This document shows, piece after piece, positions 38,828 to 47,162 of a DNA stretch of 64,000 nucleotides (position 1 is its first letter; each line of letters begins with the position of its first letter). This DNA is from Alphaproteobacteria bacterium (lineage in GTDB: Bacteria; Pseudomonadota; Alphaproteobacteria; UBA8366; GCA-2717185), in assembly GCA_012103325.1 (NCBI GenBank), contig WLWY01000001.1:1634986-1698985 (forward strand), given 5' to 3'. The position numbers were made by a program, and so were the translations under genes. The notes under the pieces are model-generated. The model was not told the origin of the DNA, did not search any database, and saw nothing but the letters and a program-made list of their open reading frames with translations.

Positions 38828-40789
38828 TTAGGCGCTCTGCAAATCCGGCAGTTCGCGATAGAGGTCGAGCGCTTCCGGATTGGCGAGGGCTTCGCTGTTC
38901 TTCACTGCGCGGCCATGCACGACGTCGCGGACTGCCAGTTCGGTGATCTTGCCGGATTTGGTGCGTGGAATATCGCTGACTTGTATGACTTTGGCCGGTA
39001 CGTGGCGTGGCGTGCAGTTCTGCCGCACCCGCTTGCGAATGCGGTCGATGAGGTCGTCATCAAGGGCCATGCCGTCGCGCAGGATGACGAACAAGATGAC
39101 GCGCGTATCGTTGTCCCATTCCTGGCCGATGACGATGCCTTCGACGATTTCGCCAAACTGTTCGACCTGGCGGTAGATTTCCGCGGTGCCGATGCGCACG
39201 CCGCCGGGGTTCAGGGTCGCGTCCGAACGGCCATAGATGACCCAGCCGTCGTCTTTCGTGCGTGAGACGAAATCGCCCTGGCACCAGACATTTGGGAAGC
39301 GTTCGAAATAGGCGGCGCGGTAGCGCTCGCCGTCCGGGTCGTCCCAGAAATAGATCGGCATCGACGGGAAGGGCTTCGTGCACACCATCTCGCCTTTTTC
39401 GTCGTAAATCGATCGCTCATTATCGTCGAAGACCTGAACATCCATGCCGAGGTTACGGCACTGCAACTCGCCCCGTACGACCGGCAGGGTAGGGTTGCCG
39501 CCGACGAAGCAGGCGAGAATATCCGTGCCGCCGGACATCGACGACAGGCAGACATCCTTCTTTACGTGCCGATAGACATAGTCGAAGCCCTCCGGCACCA
39601 GTACGGAACCGGTCGATGTGATCGTTTGGATAGAGGACAAGTCATGTGTGCGCATCGGGTCCAGCCCGCTCTTGGCGAGCGCATCGATGAACTTCGCCGA
39701 GGTGCCGAACAGGGTAACCTTGGCTTCGTCGGCAAGATCGAACTGCACGTTCGCGTCGGGATAGGTCGGCGCGCCGTCATACAGCACCAGCGTCGCTTCA
39801 GAGGCGAGCCCCGTCATTAGCCAGTTCCACATCATCCAGCCGCAGGTCGTGAAATAGAACAACCGGTCGCCCGGTTTGATGTCGCAATGGATGATGTGTT
39901 CTTTCTTATGCGTCAGCAGAGAGCCGCCGATACCGTGCACAATGCATTTCGGTTTCCCCGTCGTGCCGGACGAATACATGATGTAAAGCGGATCGTTGAA
40001 CGGCATCTGGGTGAAGGTGATGTCGCCGGATGTATAGGCCGCCGTCGCCTCGGCAAAAGTGATCGCGTTGGGCACGGCGCTGACATCCGGTGCCGCGTCG
40101 AGCATCGGCAGGACGATGATCTTTTCCACCGTCGGCAGTTGCGCCGCAAACTCCGCGACCCGGCCCAGCGAGTCGTGAGACTTGCCGTTGTAGTGGTAGC
40201 CGTCAGCGGTGAAGAGGATCTTTGGCTCGGTCTGTCCGAACCGGTCGAGCACGCCGTTGATCCCGAAATCGGGCGAGCAGGACGTCCAGACGGCACCGAG
40301 ACTCGTCGTGGCCAGCATCGCGATGATGGTTTCCGGCATGTTGGGCACGAAGCCAGCACAGCGGTCGCCGGGACCGACGCCGAAATCCGCCAAGGCTTGT
40401 GCGAGGACCGAAGCCGAGTCGTAAAGCTCGCACCACGACATCGTGCGTTTCACCTTGTCTTCGGCCTGGAAAATGATCGCCGGTGTGTCGTCGCGGCGGC
40501 GCAGCAGGTTTTCCGCAAAGTTTAGTTTTGCGTCAGGGAAGAATGTTGCGCCCGGCATTTTGTCGCCATCGACGAGGACTCGGTCACCCCAACTTGCAGC
40601 CCGGACGTCGCAGAACTCCCGGACGCTGACCCAGAACTTTTCCAGTTCGCCGATCGAGAAGTCGTGCAGCGCCGCGTAGTCCGGCAGGCTCACATCCCAC
40701 TGTTTCTCAACGGCGCGGCGGAACGCGGTGACATTGGCGTTCTCGATCCGCTCGGCAGACGGTTCCCACAGCAACTCGGCCACGATCAC
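38828..40789 (-). CDS. Acetoacetate-CoA ligase
   Basis: 653-residue ANL-superfamily synthetase. [20 protein letters not shown] and [20 protein letters not shown] are typical of AacS. The AMP-binding P-loop is [34 protein letters not shown] is diagnostic of acetoacetyl-CoA synthetase, and the C-terminal Lys is in [14 protein letters not shown]. It activates acetoacetate in the cytoplasm with ATP and CoA. It is fourth in the LysR-led operon, 65 bp after the enoyl-CoA hydratase-family gene. Confidence 0.93.
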   Translation of the reverse strand: MIVAELLWEPSAERIENANVTAFRRAVEKQWDVSLPDYAALHDFSIGELEKFWVSVREFCDVRAASWGDRVLVDGDKMPGATFFPDAKLNFAENLLRRRDDTPAIIFQAEDKVKRTMSWCELYDSASVLAQALADFGVGPGDRCAGFVPNMPETIIAMLATTSLGAVWTSCSPDFGINGVLDRFGQTEPKILFTADGYHYNGKSHDSLGRVAEFAAQLPTVEKIIVLPMLDAAPDVSAVPNAITFAEATAAYTSGDITFTQMPFNDPLYIMYSSGTTGKPKCIVHGIGGSLLTHKKEHIIHCDIKPGDRLFYFTTCGWMMWNWLMTGLASEATLVLYDGAPTYPDANVQFDLADEAKVTLFGTSAKFIDALAKSGLDPMRTHDLSSIQTITSTGSVLVPEGFDYVYRHVKKDVCLSSMSGGTDILACFVGGNPTLPVVRGELQCRNLGMDVQVFDDNERSIYDEKGEMVCTKPFPSMPIYFWDDPDGERYRAAYFERFPNVWCQGDFVSRTKDDGWVIYGRSDATLNPGGVRIGTAEIYRQVEQFGEIVEGIVIGQEWDNDTRVILFVILRDGMALDDDLIDRIRKRVRQNCTPRHVPAKVIQVSDIPRTKSGKITELAVRDVVHGRAVKNSEALANPEALDLYRELPDLQSA

Positions 40790-40854
40790 TCTCCTGCTAT
40801 TTTTGCGTTGGATAGCATAGCGGCGTTGGCGTCACCAGTGCCGCACTATGGCCT

Positions 40855-41679
40855 TTATTCGTACGCCGCAAACTGCTCCCGACGCCACTTCAAGGCCGCC
40901 GGCAGGCCATCCTTTATCCGGATCTCGGTGAACTTCAAGCCGACTTCGGTCTTGGCGGCATAGATCGGCGCGACGATGTCGAGACCGGCCTGCATTGCGT
41001 TGCGGAAGCCGCCGCAGTCCGCGCCTCGATTGATGGCGAGTTTGGTCTTTTCCAGCGCTTCGGGCGCGATCAGGGTCATGCGGTGCGCGAAGTTCATGGT
41101 GAAGGATTCGAGCTCGTCCAGCGGGACGACGTGATTGACCATGCCGAGTCGTTCGGCCGTCTCGGCATCGATCATGTCACCGAAATATAGCAGTTCACGC
41201 GCCTTCTTGTAGCCGATCATCCAGGGCATGATGATTGCCGGCCCGACATTGGAGAAGCGGATTTCCGGCTCGCCGAACAAGGCGTTGTCGGCGGCGATGG
41301 TGATGTCGCAGAACATGGCCAGCTCGCAGCCGCCCCCAAGCGTATGGCCCTGCACCGAGGCGATGACCGGTTTGCGCATGTCCCAGGGCGCGAATTCGAA
41401 GGCCATATCGTCTGTCAGGGAGTCGTGCCATTTCATCGCGTCGTGCCGGTTCTTCTCCTTTTCCGGGTCGCCGGTATTGATGTCGTAGCCGACGCAGAAG
41501 CTGCGACCGTTGGCCCGCAGCACGACGACGCCTGTCGTTTCGTCCTCGTCAGCGCGGGTGAAGGTGTCGCAGAGCTGCTGGCGCAAGTCGTGGTTGACCG
41601 CGTTTAATTTGGATGGCCGGTTTATGGTGATGATCCCGACCTGCTTGTCCGTTTCGTACAAAACCAATTCTTTCGTCAT
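40855..41679 (-). CDS. Enoyl-CoA hydratase/isomerase family protein
   Basis: 274 residues, crotonase fold. INRPSKLNAVNHDLRQQL is the first conserved block, RSFCVGYDINTGDP forms the CoA oxyanion loop, VQGHTLGGGCELAMFCD carries one catalytic-position Glu, and ALFGEPEIRFSNVGPA the second. Both Glu positions are therefore occupied, consistent with hydratase activity. The C-terminal RWRREQFAAYE is shared with a subgroup annotated variously. The exact substrate is unknown. It lies between the ADP-forming CoA ligase and AacS. Confidence 0.9.
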   Translation of the reverse strand: MTKELVLYETDKQVGIITINRPSKLNAVNHDLRQQLCDTFTRADEDETTGVVVLRANGRSFCVGYDINTGDPEKEKNRHDAMKWHDSLTDDMAFEFAPWDMRKPVIASVQGHTLGGGCELAMFCDITIAADNALFGEPEIRFSNVGPAIIMPWMIGYKKARELLYFGDMIDAETAERLGMVNHVVPLDELESFTMNFAHRMTLIAPEALEKTKLAINRGADCGGFRNAMQAGLDIVAPIYAAKTEVGLKFTEIRIKDGLPAALKWRREQFAAYE

Positions 41680-41700
41680 GGGCTTCCTCCCGTTTGGTAA

Positions 41701-43848
41701 TTATTGCCTCGGCACGATGAGCGCGTCGACGACGATGCAGCCTCGGCCTTCGGGCAAAAGTTTGATGGGATTGAGGTCTATTTCCTGGATTGCCGAGCCT
41801 GCGCTGCCAATCAGATCAGAGAGCGCGTAAAGCGCTGCGGCGAGGCTTTTCGTGTCTGCTGGCGCTGCGCCACGGACGGAGCCAAAACGTGCGGCATTGC
41901 GAATCTCACCGATCATGGCTTCGGCATCGCCTTTGCGCAGCGGTAGCACGCGCAGCGCAAAATCAGGGTTCACTTCGATTTCGATACCGCCCATACCGAA
42001 CGCCAACGTATGTCCGAAATCCGGGCTGTGACTGACACCAGCAAACACTTCGATGCCTTCGCTGACCATTTCCTGAACCAGGATCTTTGCGGGCGCTTCC
42101 TGTTTCGCCAGCGCGTCGGTCAAATCGTTCCAGGCCTGAGTCACCGCGTCGGCGTCGCTCAGCCCGACTTTTACGAGACCAAGTTCCGATTTATGCGGGA
42201 TATCGTCCGACACGGCTTTCAGAACGATGGGGAAGCCGATCTCTGCCGCGGCCGCGAGGGCGTCATTGCAGGTTTCAACGATGCGCTCTTGCGTCACCGT
42301 CAGACCGAGCTGCTTCATCAGGCGTTTGCTGTCGTACTCATTCACGGTGTTGCGATTGGGGAGATCAAGGTCCGCTATCGCTTGTTGATCGACATTTTGC
42401 AATGGCGCCCGTGCCGCTGGATCCCAGCACGACCAGCGGCTGAGGCGATCGATGGCCTGTAGTCCCTGTTGGACCCCGAACAATGTCGGCACGCCGGCGT
42501 TTCGCAGTAGCGGAATCTGTTCTTCGATCCGCAGGCCGGGCCGCATCGTCATCTGATAGTGCGGCTTGTCGGACGCGTCGGCGGACTCGCTCAGAAATTT
42601 CGCCCGGGCCATCAGCGTCTTGATATAGCCAAGCGGCGCATTGTCGTCGTTGTCGTAGCACAGGACGACGGCGTCGTTGGCCGCGCATTCGCGGACCACT
42701 TTCAGAGCGTGGGGCGTGTTGACGGCGAAGTTGCCGTTGCCCCAGGCGTCGAGCGGGTTACCGTCGCCGGACACCGCCCCGATAACGCGTGTCGCTTCGG
42801 CCATGTCTTCCTTGGGCAGCGGCGGCAGCTGCAAACCCACGGTACTGGCCCGGTCGAGGATCAGCTCAGCCATGCCGCCGGAACTGGTGATGACACCCAA
42901 TCGGTTACCTGTCGGCCAGGGGCTGCCTTGGCAGGCCGCGATCATTTCCACGAATTCGTCGAGATCGTCCACTTCGATGGCGCGGTGAGCGCGCAGGACC
43001 TCGGAAAACACCTTGGTATCGCCGGCCAGCCCGCCGGTGTGGCTCGTGATGGCCGCACGCGAGCGTTCTGCCTTGCCGACCTTCAGCACGATGACCGGTT
43101 TGCCCTTATCCGCCGCGCGGTCGAGGGCGGCGACATAGCGCTCCGGAGCGGCGATGGTTTCCGTGAACATCGCGATCACCTTGGTGGCTTCGTGATCGAT
43201 CATGAAGTCGAGATAGTCGGCGGCGTTGACGACTGCTTCGTTGCCGGAGGAGACGACGGCGCTGAAACCGAAACGGCGCACATCGGAGAGCAGGCTGATG
43301 CAGACCGAGCCGCTTTGTGAGATCAGTCCGACATTACCGGCAAGCGCTGCCGGTTCGCGCGCAATCTGCAAGTAGGTCGCACTGCCGAACGTGGGATTGA
43401 GGACACCCATGCAGTTCGGGCCGCACAGCGCGATGCCCCCGGTTTTGCAAATGTCGACGATTTCTTCCTGGATTTTCCGCCCCGCGTCGCCTTCTTCCGC
43501 GTAGCCTCCACCGAAGATGACCGCCGCTTTGGCGCCGATGTCCGGCAGGAGCCGGAAATTTTCTGGAATGCGTTTCGGCCCGATGCAGAAGGCGACGACA
43601 TCTGGCGCAGCGGGCAGATCGATCAGACTCGGGTAGCAGGGAAGATCGAGCAGCGTTTCGTATTTTGGATTGACCGGGTAGATGCCGCCCTCGTAACCGA
43701 AGCGTTTCAAGGTCTCGACGATATCGCCGCCGACCGACGGCGTGGTTGATGCGCCCAGTACGGCGACGGATGACGGTTCGAGTAAGGGGGACAGACGCAT
43801 GGCGCGGACCTCGTTGAAGAGCATTTCTACCCTGGAATAGTTCGCCAT
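41701..43848 (-). CDS. ADP-forming acyl-CoA ligase (fused alpha-beta type)
   Basis: About 715 residues. The CoA-binding domain is LLEPSSVAVLGASTTPSVGG (N-terminus). The flavodoxin-like domain includes CGPNCMGVLNPTFGSATYLQ and the phospho-His in ITSHTGGLAGDTKVF. The C-terminal ATP-grasp domain includes GFPIVLKAVSDDIPHKSELG, ILVQEMVSEGIEVFAGV and the Mg-binding AIQEIDLNPIKLLPEG. Such enzymes make or cleave acyl-CoA with ADP/ATP. The start at 43848 has CGGAG just upstream. The LysR gene ends 31 bp before it, so it is the second gene of the operon. Confidence 0.9.
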   Translation of the reverse strand: MANYSRVEMLFNEVRAMRLSPLLEPSSVAVLGASTTPSVGGDIVETLKRFGYEGGIYPVNPKYETLLDLPCYPSLIDLPAAPDVVAFCIGPKRIPENFRLLPDIGAKAAVIFGGGYAEEGDAGRKIQEEIVDICKTGGIALCGPNCMGVLNPTFGSATYLQIAREPAALAGNVGLISQSGSVCISLLSDVRRFGFSAVVSSGNEAVVNAADYLDFMIDHEATKVIAMFTETIAAPERYVAALDRAADKGKPVIVLKVGKAERSRAAITSHTGGLAGDTKVFSEVLRAHRAIEVDDLDEFVEMIAACQGSPWPTGNRLGVITSSGGMAELILDRASTVGLQLPPLPKEDMAEATRVIGAVSGDGNPLDAWGNGNFAVNTPHALKVVRECAANDAVVLCYDNDDNAPLGYIKTLMARAKFLSESADASDKPHYQMTMRPGLRIEEQIPLLRNAGVPTLFGVQQGLQAIDRLSRWSCWDPAARAPLQNVDQQAIADLDLPNRNTVNEYDSKRLMKQLGLTVTQERIVETCNDALAAAAEIGFPIVLKAVSDDIPHKSELGLVKVGLSDADAVTQAWNDLTDALAKQEAPAKILVQEMVSEGIEVFAGVSHSPDFGHTLAFGMGGIEIEVNPDFALRVLPLRKGDAEAMIGEIRNAARFGSVRGAAPADTKSLAAALYALSDLIGSAGSAIQEIDLNPIKLLPEGRGCIVVDALIVPRQ

Positions 43849-43879
43849 TTTCTCCGGGCGCACAAGCGCGCGATATGTC

Positions 43880-44746
43880 TCAACCGGTCCGAGTCTCCTT
43901 CAGAACCTCGATCAAAGCATCGATTTTTGGCGACTGTGCACCCTTGCGCCAGATCAGCACGGTTTCCGCGTAGTCCTGCCCTGGTGGAAGTTTATGCGCG
44001 CTTAACCGCTTCTTTTCGGCGAAGCCGTCGAGCACGCTTTTCGGCAGCAGCGAGACGCCCATGCCGGCAACGGTACAGCCGATCATGGCATGGTAGGAGC
44101 CCAACTCGATGATCCTTTCGGGCAATTCACCCTGACTGCTGAACCAATCCTCGAGCCGTTTCCGATGCGGGCATCCATTTTCGAACGCGAGCAGGGTTCG
44201 GGGCGTGCCGTCGCCGGCCGATTCAATGGGCGGCTGACCGGCCGCCGCGATAAGGACGAGCTCCTCCTTGTAGATCGGGACCTTCTCGAACGGGGCGTCG
44301 GCAATCGGTTCCGAGACCAGTGCAGCATCCAGTTCGCCTTCGAGTATGGCGGTGGCGAGCTGTTGCGGGTTGCCGGTACGGAGTTCGAGGGTCACGTCGG
44401 GAAAGCGATCATGATAGGCGCTCAAGGCAGCGGGCAGCCGAACCGCAGCGGTGCTTTCCATCGAGCCGAGCCGCAGCATTCCTTGCGGCCTGGAATCCTG
44501 TACGGCGTCGCGCGCATCCCGCGCCAGATCGAGCAGACGGTCGGCGTAGCTCAGCAATGTCTGCCCGGCCGGCGACAGGTGCAGCCGCTTGCCTTCGCGG
44601 ATGAACAGTTTGACGCCAAGATCTTCCTCAAGCTGCCGGACCCGGGTCGTGATGTTGGACTGCACCCGATGCAGCTTCTCGGCCGCCCGGGTCACACCGC
44701 CTTCCGACACGACAGTGCGGAATATGCGCAGATCGGATAATTCCAT
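43880..44746 (-). CDS. LysR-family transcriptional regulator
   Basis: 288 residues. The winged HTH is MELSDLRIFRTVVSEGGVTRAAEKLHRVQSNITTR (positions 1-35), followed by a linker helix and a periplasmic-binding-like effector domain from about 88 (QGMLRLGSMESTAAVRLPAA). LRTGNPQQLATAILEGELD and VAGMGVSLLPKSVLDG are usual effector-domain positions. It is the first gene of the acyl-CoA operon and probably controls it. It is also divergent from a small gene with an AT-rich palindromic region in between, a typical LysR operator arrangement. Confidence 0.93.
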   Translation of the reverse strand: MELSDLRIFRTVVSEGGVTRAAEKLHRVQSNITTRVRQLEEDLGVKLFIREGKRLHLSPAGQTLLSYADRLLDLARDARDAVQDSRPQGMLRLGSMESTAAVRLPAALSAYHDRFPDVTLELRTGNPQQLATAILEGELDAALVSEPIADAPFEKVPIYKEELVLIAAAGQPPIESAGDGTPRTLLAFENGCPHRKRLEDWFSSQGELPERIIELGSYHAMIGCTVAGMGVSLLPKSVLDGFAEKKRLSAHKLPPGQDYAETVLIWRKGAQSPKIDALIEVLKETRTG

Positions 44747-44766
44747 CGTTCTCTAATAAAGAATGA

Positions 44767-44796
44767 AATGATCATTATTATTCATTTTTCATGATT
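44767..44796. promoter_or_regulatory. Operator-like sequence, copy 1 (LysR / small gene)
   Basis: Perfect palindrome AATGATCATT (44767-44776) followed by ATTCATTTTTCATGA (44780-44794). The second part recurs exactly upstream of the globin gene with ATGATC at almost the same distance (11 against 12 bp). It lies between the divergent LysR and small-protein genes and is very AT-rich against its surroundings. Confidence 0.55.
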
Positions 44797-44866
44797 AAAG
44801 GCAAGTCGTAAAAATGGCTCCAACAGGCGCCGGCACGAGCCGCGTCGCAACCCAATGGAGAGAGAA

Positions 44867-45076
44867 ATGTCGAAAACGGACAACGCTTTTATGAAGGAGA
44901 TCGGCTATCAGATGGTGGCGAGTGATGACTGGGACCGCATCAAGTACGCGGCCATGCGCCGCGCCAGCGCCGAGCGGTCTGAGTACATATCCGGGCTGGT
45001 GAGTTGGATCATCAAACGCTTGCGGAAGGCATTGCACGGCCTCATTGAACCGTCTTATTCGGTTCAAGAAAAATGA
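44867..45076 (+). CDS. Hypothetical small protein, 69 residues
   Basis: Starts MSKTDNAFMKEIGYQMV with GGAGAGA directly before the ATG. The middle is charged (DDWDRIKYAAMRRASAERSEY) and the C-terminal half is a basic amphipathic helix (YISGLVSWIIKRLRKALHGL). No known domain is recognised. The shape is like small arginine-rich DUF1127-type proteins of alphaproteobacteria, but the match is not good enough to claim. It precedes the globin gene, and both have a copy of the same operator-like sequence. Confidence 0.65.
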   Translation: MSKTDNAFMKEIGYQMVASDDWDRIKYAAMRRASAERSEYISGLVSWIIKRLRKALHGLIEPSYSVQEK

Positions 45077-45081
45077 TGAAT

Positions 45082-45111
45082 ATGATCTAAACAATTCATT
45101 TTTCATGAATT
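45082..45111. promoter_or_regulatory. Operator-like sequence, copy 2 (globin gene)
   Basis: AATTCAT-TTTTC-ATGAATT (45093-45111) is a perfect 7-bp inverted repeat with 5-nt spacer, preceded by ATGATC at 45082. The core ATTCATTTTTCATGA is identical to copy 1 at 44780. It lies about 83 bp before the globin start. The regulator is unknown; NsrR-like or the adjacent LysR protein are candidates. Confidence 0.55.
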
Positions 45112-45193
45112 ATCGAACGCTTTAGAACAACGCCTGATTTGGCGAGCGGCCCTTGTGGCCGTTCTCATTCGGGTGCTCATGAAGGAGAAAACA

Positions 45194-45622
45194 TTGACCC
45201 CTGAACAAAAAACTATCGTGCAGGAAACCTGGACTCAGATCGCGCCGATTGCCGGCAAGGCTGCGCAGCTGTTTTACGGCCGGCTGTTCGAAATCGATCC
45301 GACAACCCGCCCGTTGTTCCGGTTCGTCAACATGCCCATGCAGCATGATAAATTGATGGGCACGCTCGGGACGGCGGTCGGCAGTCTCGATAATCTTGAG
45401 GCCCTGCTGCCGGTTGTCGAGGCGATGGGCCGCCGCCATGTTGCCTATGGCGTAAAGGACTCGCATTACGATTCCGTCGGTGCCGCGCTGCTTTGGACGC
45501 TTGAACAGGGGCTTGGCGCCGCATGGACTGCCGAGGCGGCCGACGCCTGGGGTACGGTCTACGCGGCGATCTCCGCGGTTATGCGTGGTGCGGCGAAAGT
45601 AGAAGAATCGAAAGTCGCGTAA
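45194..45622 (+). CDS. Single-domain haemoglobin (Vgb/flavohaemoglobin-like globin)
   Basis: About 142 residues of a three-over-three globin. TPEQKTIVQETWTQIAPIAG is the A helix, LFYGRLFEIDPTTRPLF the B/C region, and AMGRRHVAYGVKDSHYDSVG carries the proximal His (HVAYGV). The E7 region reads PMQHDKLMG, with Gln/His available distally. No FAD/NAD reductase domain follows, so it is not a full Hmp. NO detoxification or O2 delivery is the likely role. TTG 45194 is preferred because AAGGAG sits 6 nt upstream; ATG 45179 overlaps that site and lacks its own. Confidence 0.88.
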   Translation: MTPEQKTIVQETWTQIAPIAGKAAQLFYGRLFEIDPTTRPLFRFVNMPMQHDKLMGTLGTAVGSLDNLEALLPVVEAMGRRHVAYGVKDSHYDSVGAALLWTLEQGLGAAWTAEAADAWGTVYAAISAVMRGAAKVEESKVA

Positions 45623-45696
45623 AAATTACCGTCGTTGGGGCAGAACCCGGTGTTGCGTCCTCGAAATTGGACGCGGCGCCGCCTTGCTTTTGCCCT

Positions 45697-46083
45697 TTAT
45701 TTTTCGATCACGTCAGGATCCTGCGCGTTGTCACCATCCAGGGCTGCCGCGGCTTTGGACCGGTGCCGTTCGTCGATATGGCCGCTGACGGCTTTCCAGG
45801 CGGCCCAGAATACGGCCGCATCGTCGGTGAAACCGAGACCAACGATCACGTCCGGAATGACGTCCGTCGGCAGGATGAAATAGGCCAGCGCACCGATCAG
45901 GATCGCCTTGACCCGCAAGGGCGTCGCGGGATCGGTCGCGCAATACCATGCGGCTACCGCCTCGCGCGCGAAATCGATGCTGCCGGCGGCGCGGCGGATT
46001 TTGGCCCAGAAGCCGTCCCGAACCATCTTTTCTTTGGCGTCGAGGTCGCCAAGGTCGAACCCATCTGGCGCTTCTTCCTTCAT
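45697..46083 (-). CDS. YkvA/DUF1232 family protein
   Basis: 128 residues. The DUF1232 signature is TPLRVKAILIGALAYFILPT followed by DVIPDVIVGLGFTDDAAVF, with one or two hydrophobic stretches suggesting membrane association. REAVAAWYCATDP before it is typical of alphaproteobacterial members. Function is unknown. It is convergent with the globin gene and divergent from the SDR gene 68 bp away. Confidence 0.88.
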   Translation of the reverse strand: MKEEAPDGFDLGDLDAKEKMVRDGFWAKIRRAAGSIDFAREAVAAWYCATDPATPLRVKAILIGALAYFILPTDVIPDVIVGLGFTDDAAVFWAAWKAVSGHIDERHRSKAAAALDGDNAQDPDVIEK

Positions 46084-46151
46084 ATGACTTCATATGGTGA
46101 GGCGCGAGGCGATCTGCTATATCCGACCGCAAATTACAGGGAGTTTGGATC

Positions 46152-46913
46152 ATGGACGTAACAGGAACTTCGGCGATCGTCACAGGTGGGGCCTCTGGGC
46201 TGGGCGCGGGCACCGCACGGGCTTTGGCAGACGCCGGCGCGAAAGTCGCCATCTTCGACATGAATATGGATGTGGCGCGTCAGGTGGCGTCGGAAATCGA
46301 TGGTATCGCTATCGAATGCGACGTGTCGGATGCCGGAAGTGCGGAGGCCGCCATAGCCGCGGCGCGCGATGCGCATGGGGTGGCGGCGATTTGCGTAAAC
46401 TGCGCTGGAGTCGCGGCCGGGCAACGGATCGTTGGCCGCGACGGGCCAATCGACCTCGAGGACTACGCCAAGGTGATCCGGGTCAACCTAATCGGGACCT
46501 TCAACGTGCTGCGTCTGGCGGCGGCCGACATGATGGGCCGGGAGCCGAATGCCGACGGCGAGCGCGGCATCGTCATCAACACGGCGTCGGTTGCCGGTTA
46601 TGAGGGTCAAATCGGGCAGGCGGCCTACGCGTCGTCCAAAGGTGGTATTATCGGACTGACATTGCCAGCCGCACGGGAATTCGCGCGCAGCGGTATCCGA
46701 GTGTTGGCGATCGCACCGGGTCTGTTCGCGACGCCGATGCTGCTTGGCATGCCGCAGGACATCCAGGATAATCTCGCGGCGACTCTGCCGTTTCCGTCAC
46801 GTTTTGGAACGCCGGAAGAGTACGCCAAGCTGGTCTTGCACATGGTCGACAACCCGATCTTGAACGGCGAAGTCGTGCGGCTTGATAGCGCGATTCGGTT
46901 GGCACCCCGATAG
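46152..46913 (+). CDS. SDR dehydrogenase (3-hydroxyacyl-CoA dehydrogenase type II-like)
   Basis: 253 residues. NAD binding is AIVTGGASGLGAGTARALAD with Asp in VAIFDMNMD preferring NAD(H). CVNCAGVA is the NNAG-type motif. The catalytic Ser is in INTASVAGYEGQ and Tyr/Lys in AAYASSKGGIIG. IAPGLFATPMLLGMPQ and EVVRLDSAIRLAPR match the human HSD10/fly scully branch that acts on short-chain 3-hydroxyacyl-CoA. GGAG precedes the ATG by 8 nt. It fits the acyl-CoA theme of the nearby operon. Confidence 0.88.
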   Translation: MDVTGTSAIVTGGASGLGAGTARALADAGAKVAIFDMNMDVARQVASEIDGIAIECDVSDAGSAEAAIAAARDAHGVAAICVNCAGVAAGQRIVGRDGPIDLEDYAKVIRVNLIGTFNVLRLAAADMMGREPNADGERGIVINTASVAGYEGQIGQAAYASSKGGIIGLTLPAAREFARSGIRVLAIAPGLFATPMLLGMPQDIQDNLAATLPFPSRFGTPEEYAKLVLHMVDNPILNGEVVRLDSAIRLAPR

Positions 46914-47005
46914 ACAGCCTCGAAAATCGTGCCGCGCCGCTTATACATGACTACAGGTGCGGCCATCCAAACTTATAGAAAAAACTACGAAACGGGATCA
47001 CGCTA

Positions 47006-47071
47006 AAGTGGTATTTCTTTGGTAAGATGTTCAATCTTCTTCAGTAGAAGAAAATTTCACCCGTACCACTT
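47006..47071 (+). promoter_or_regulatory. Structured leader upstream of the 369-residue gene
   Basis: AAGTGGTA (47006-47013) pairs with TACCACTT (47064-47071), enclosing a perfect hairpin TTCTTC-AGTA-GAAGAA (47037-47052). The structure lies 92 bp before the start of the unrecognised gene. It could be a regulatory leader or the terminator region of the SDR gene, though no U-tract follows. Confidence 0.35.
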
Positions 47072-47162
47072 AATCGAGCTTTAACCCTTCCTCGCTACCC
47101 TCAAACTCGGGAATTTTCCCAATGGGGCTCGTGCAATATTTAGCGATGAGCTGAGAGGAAAA

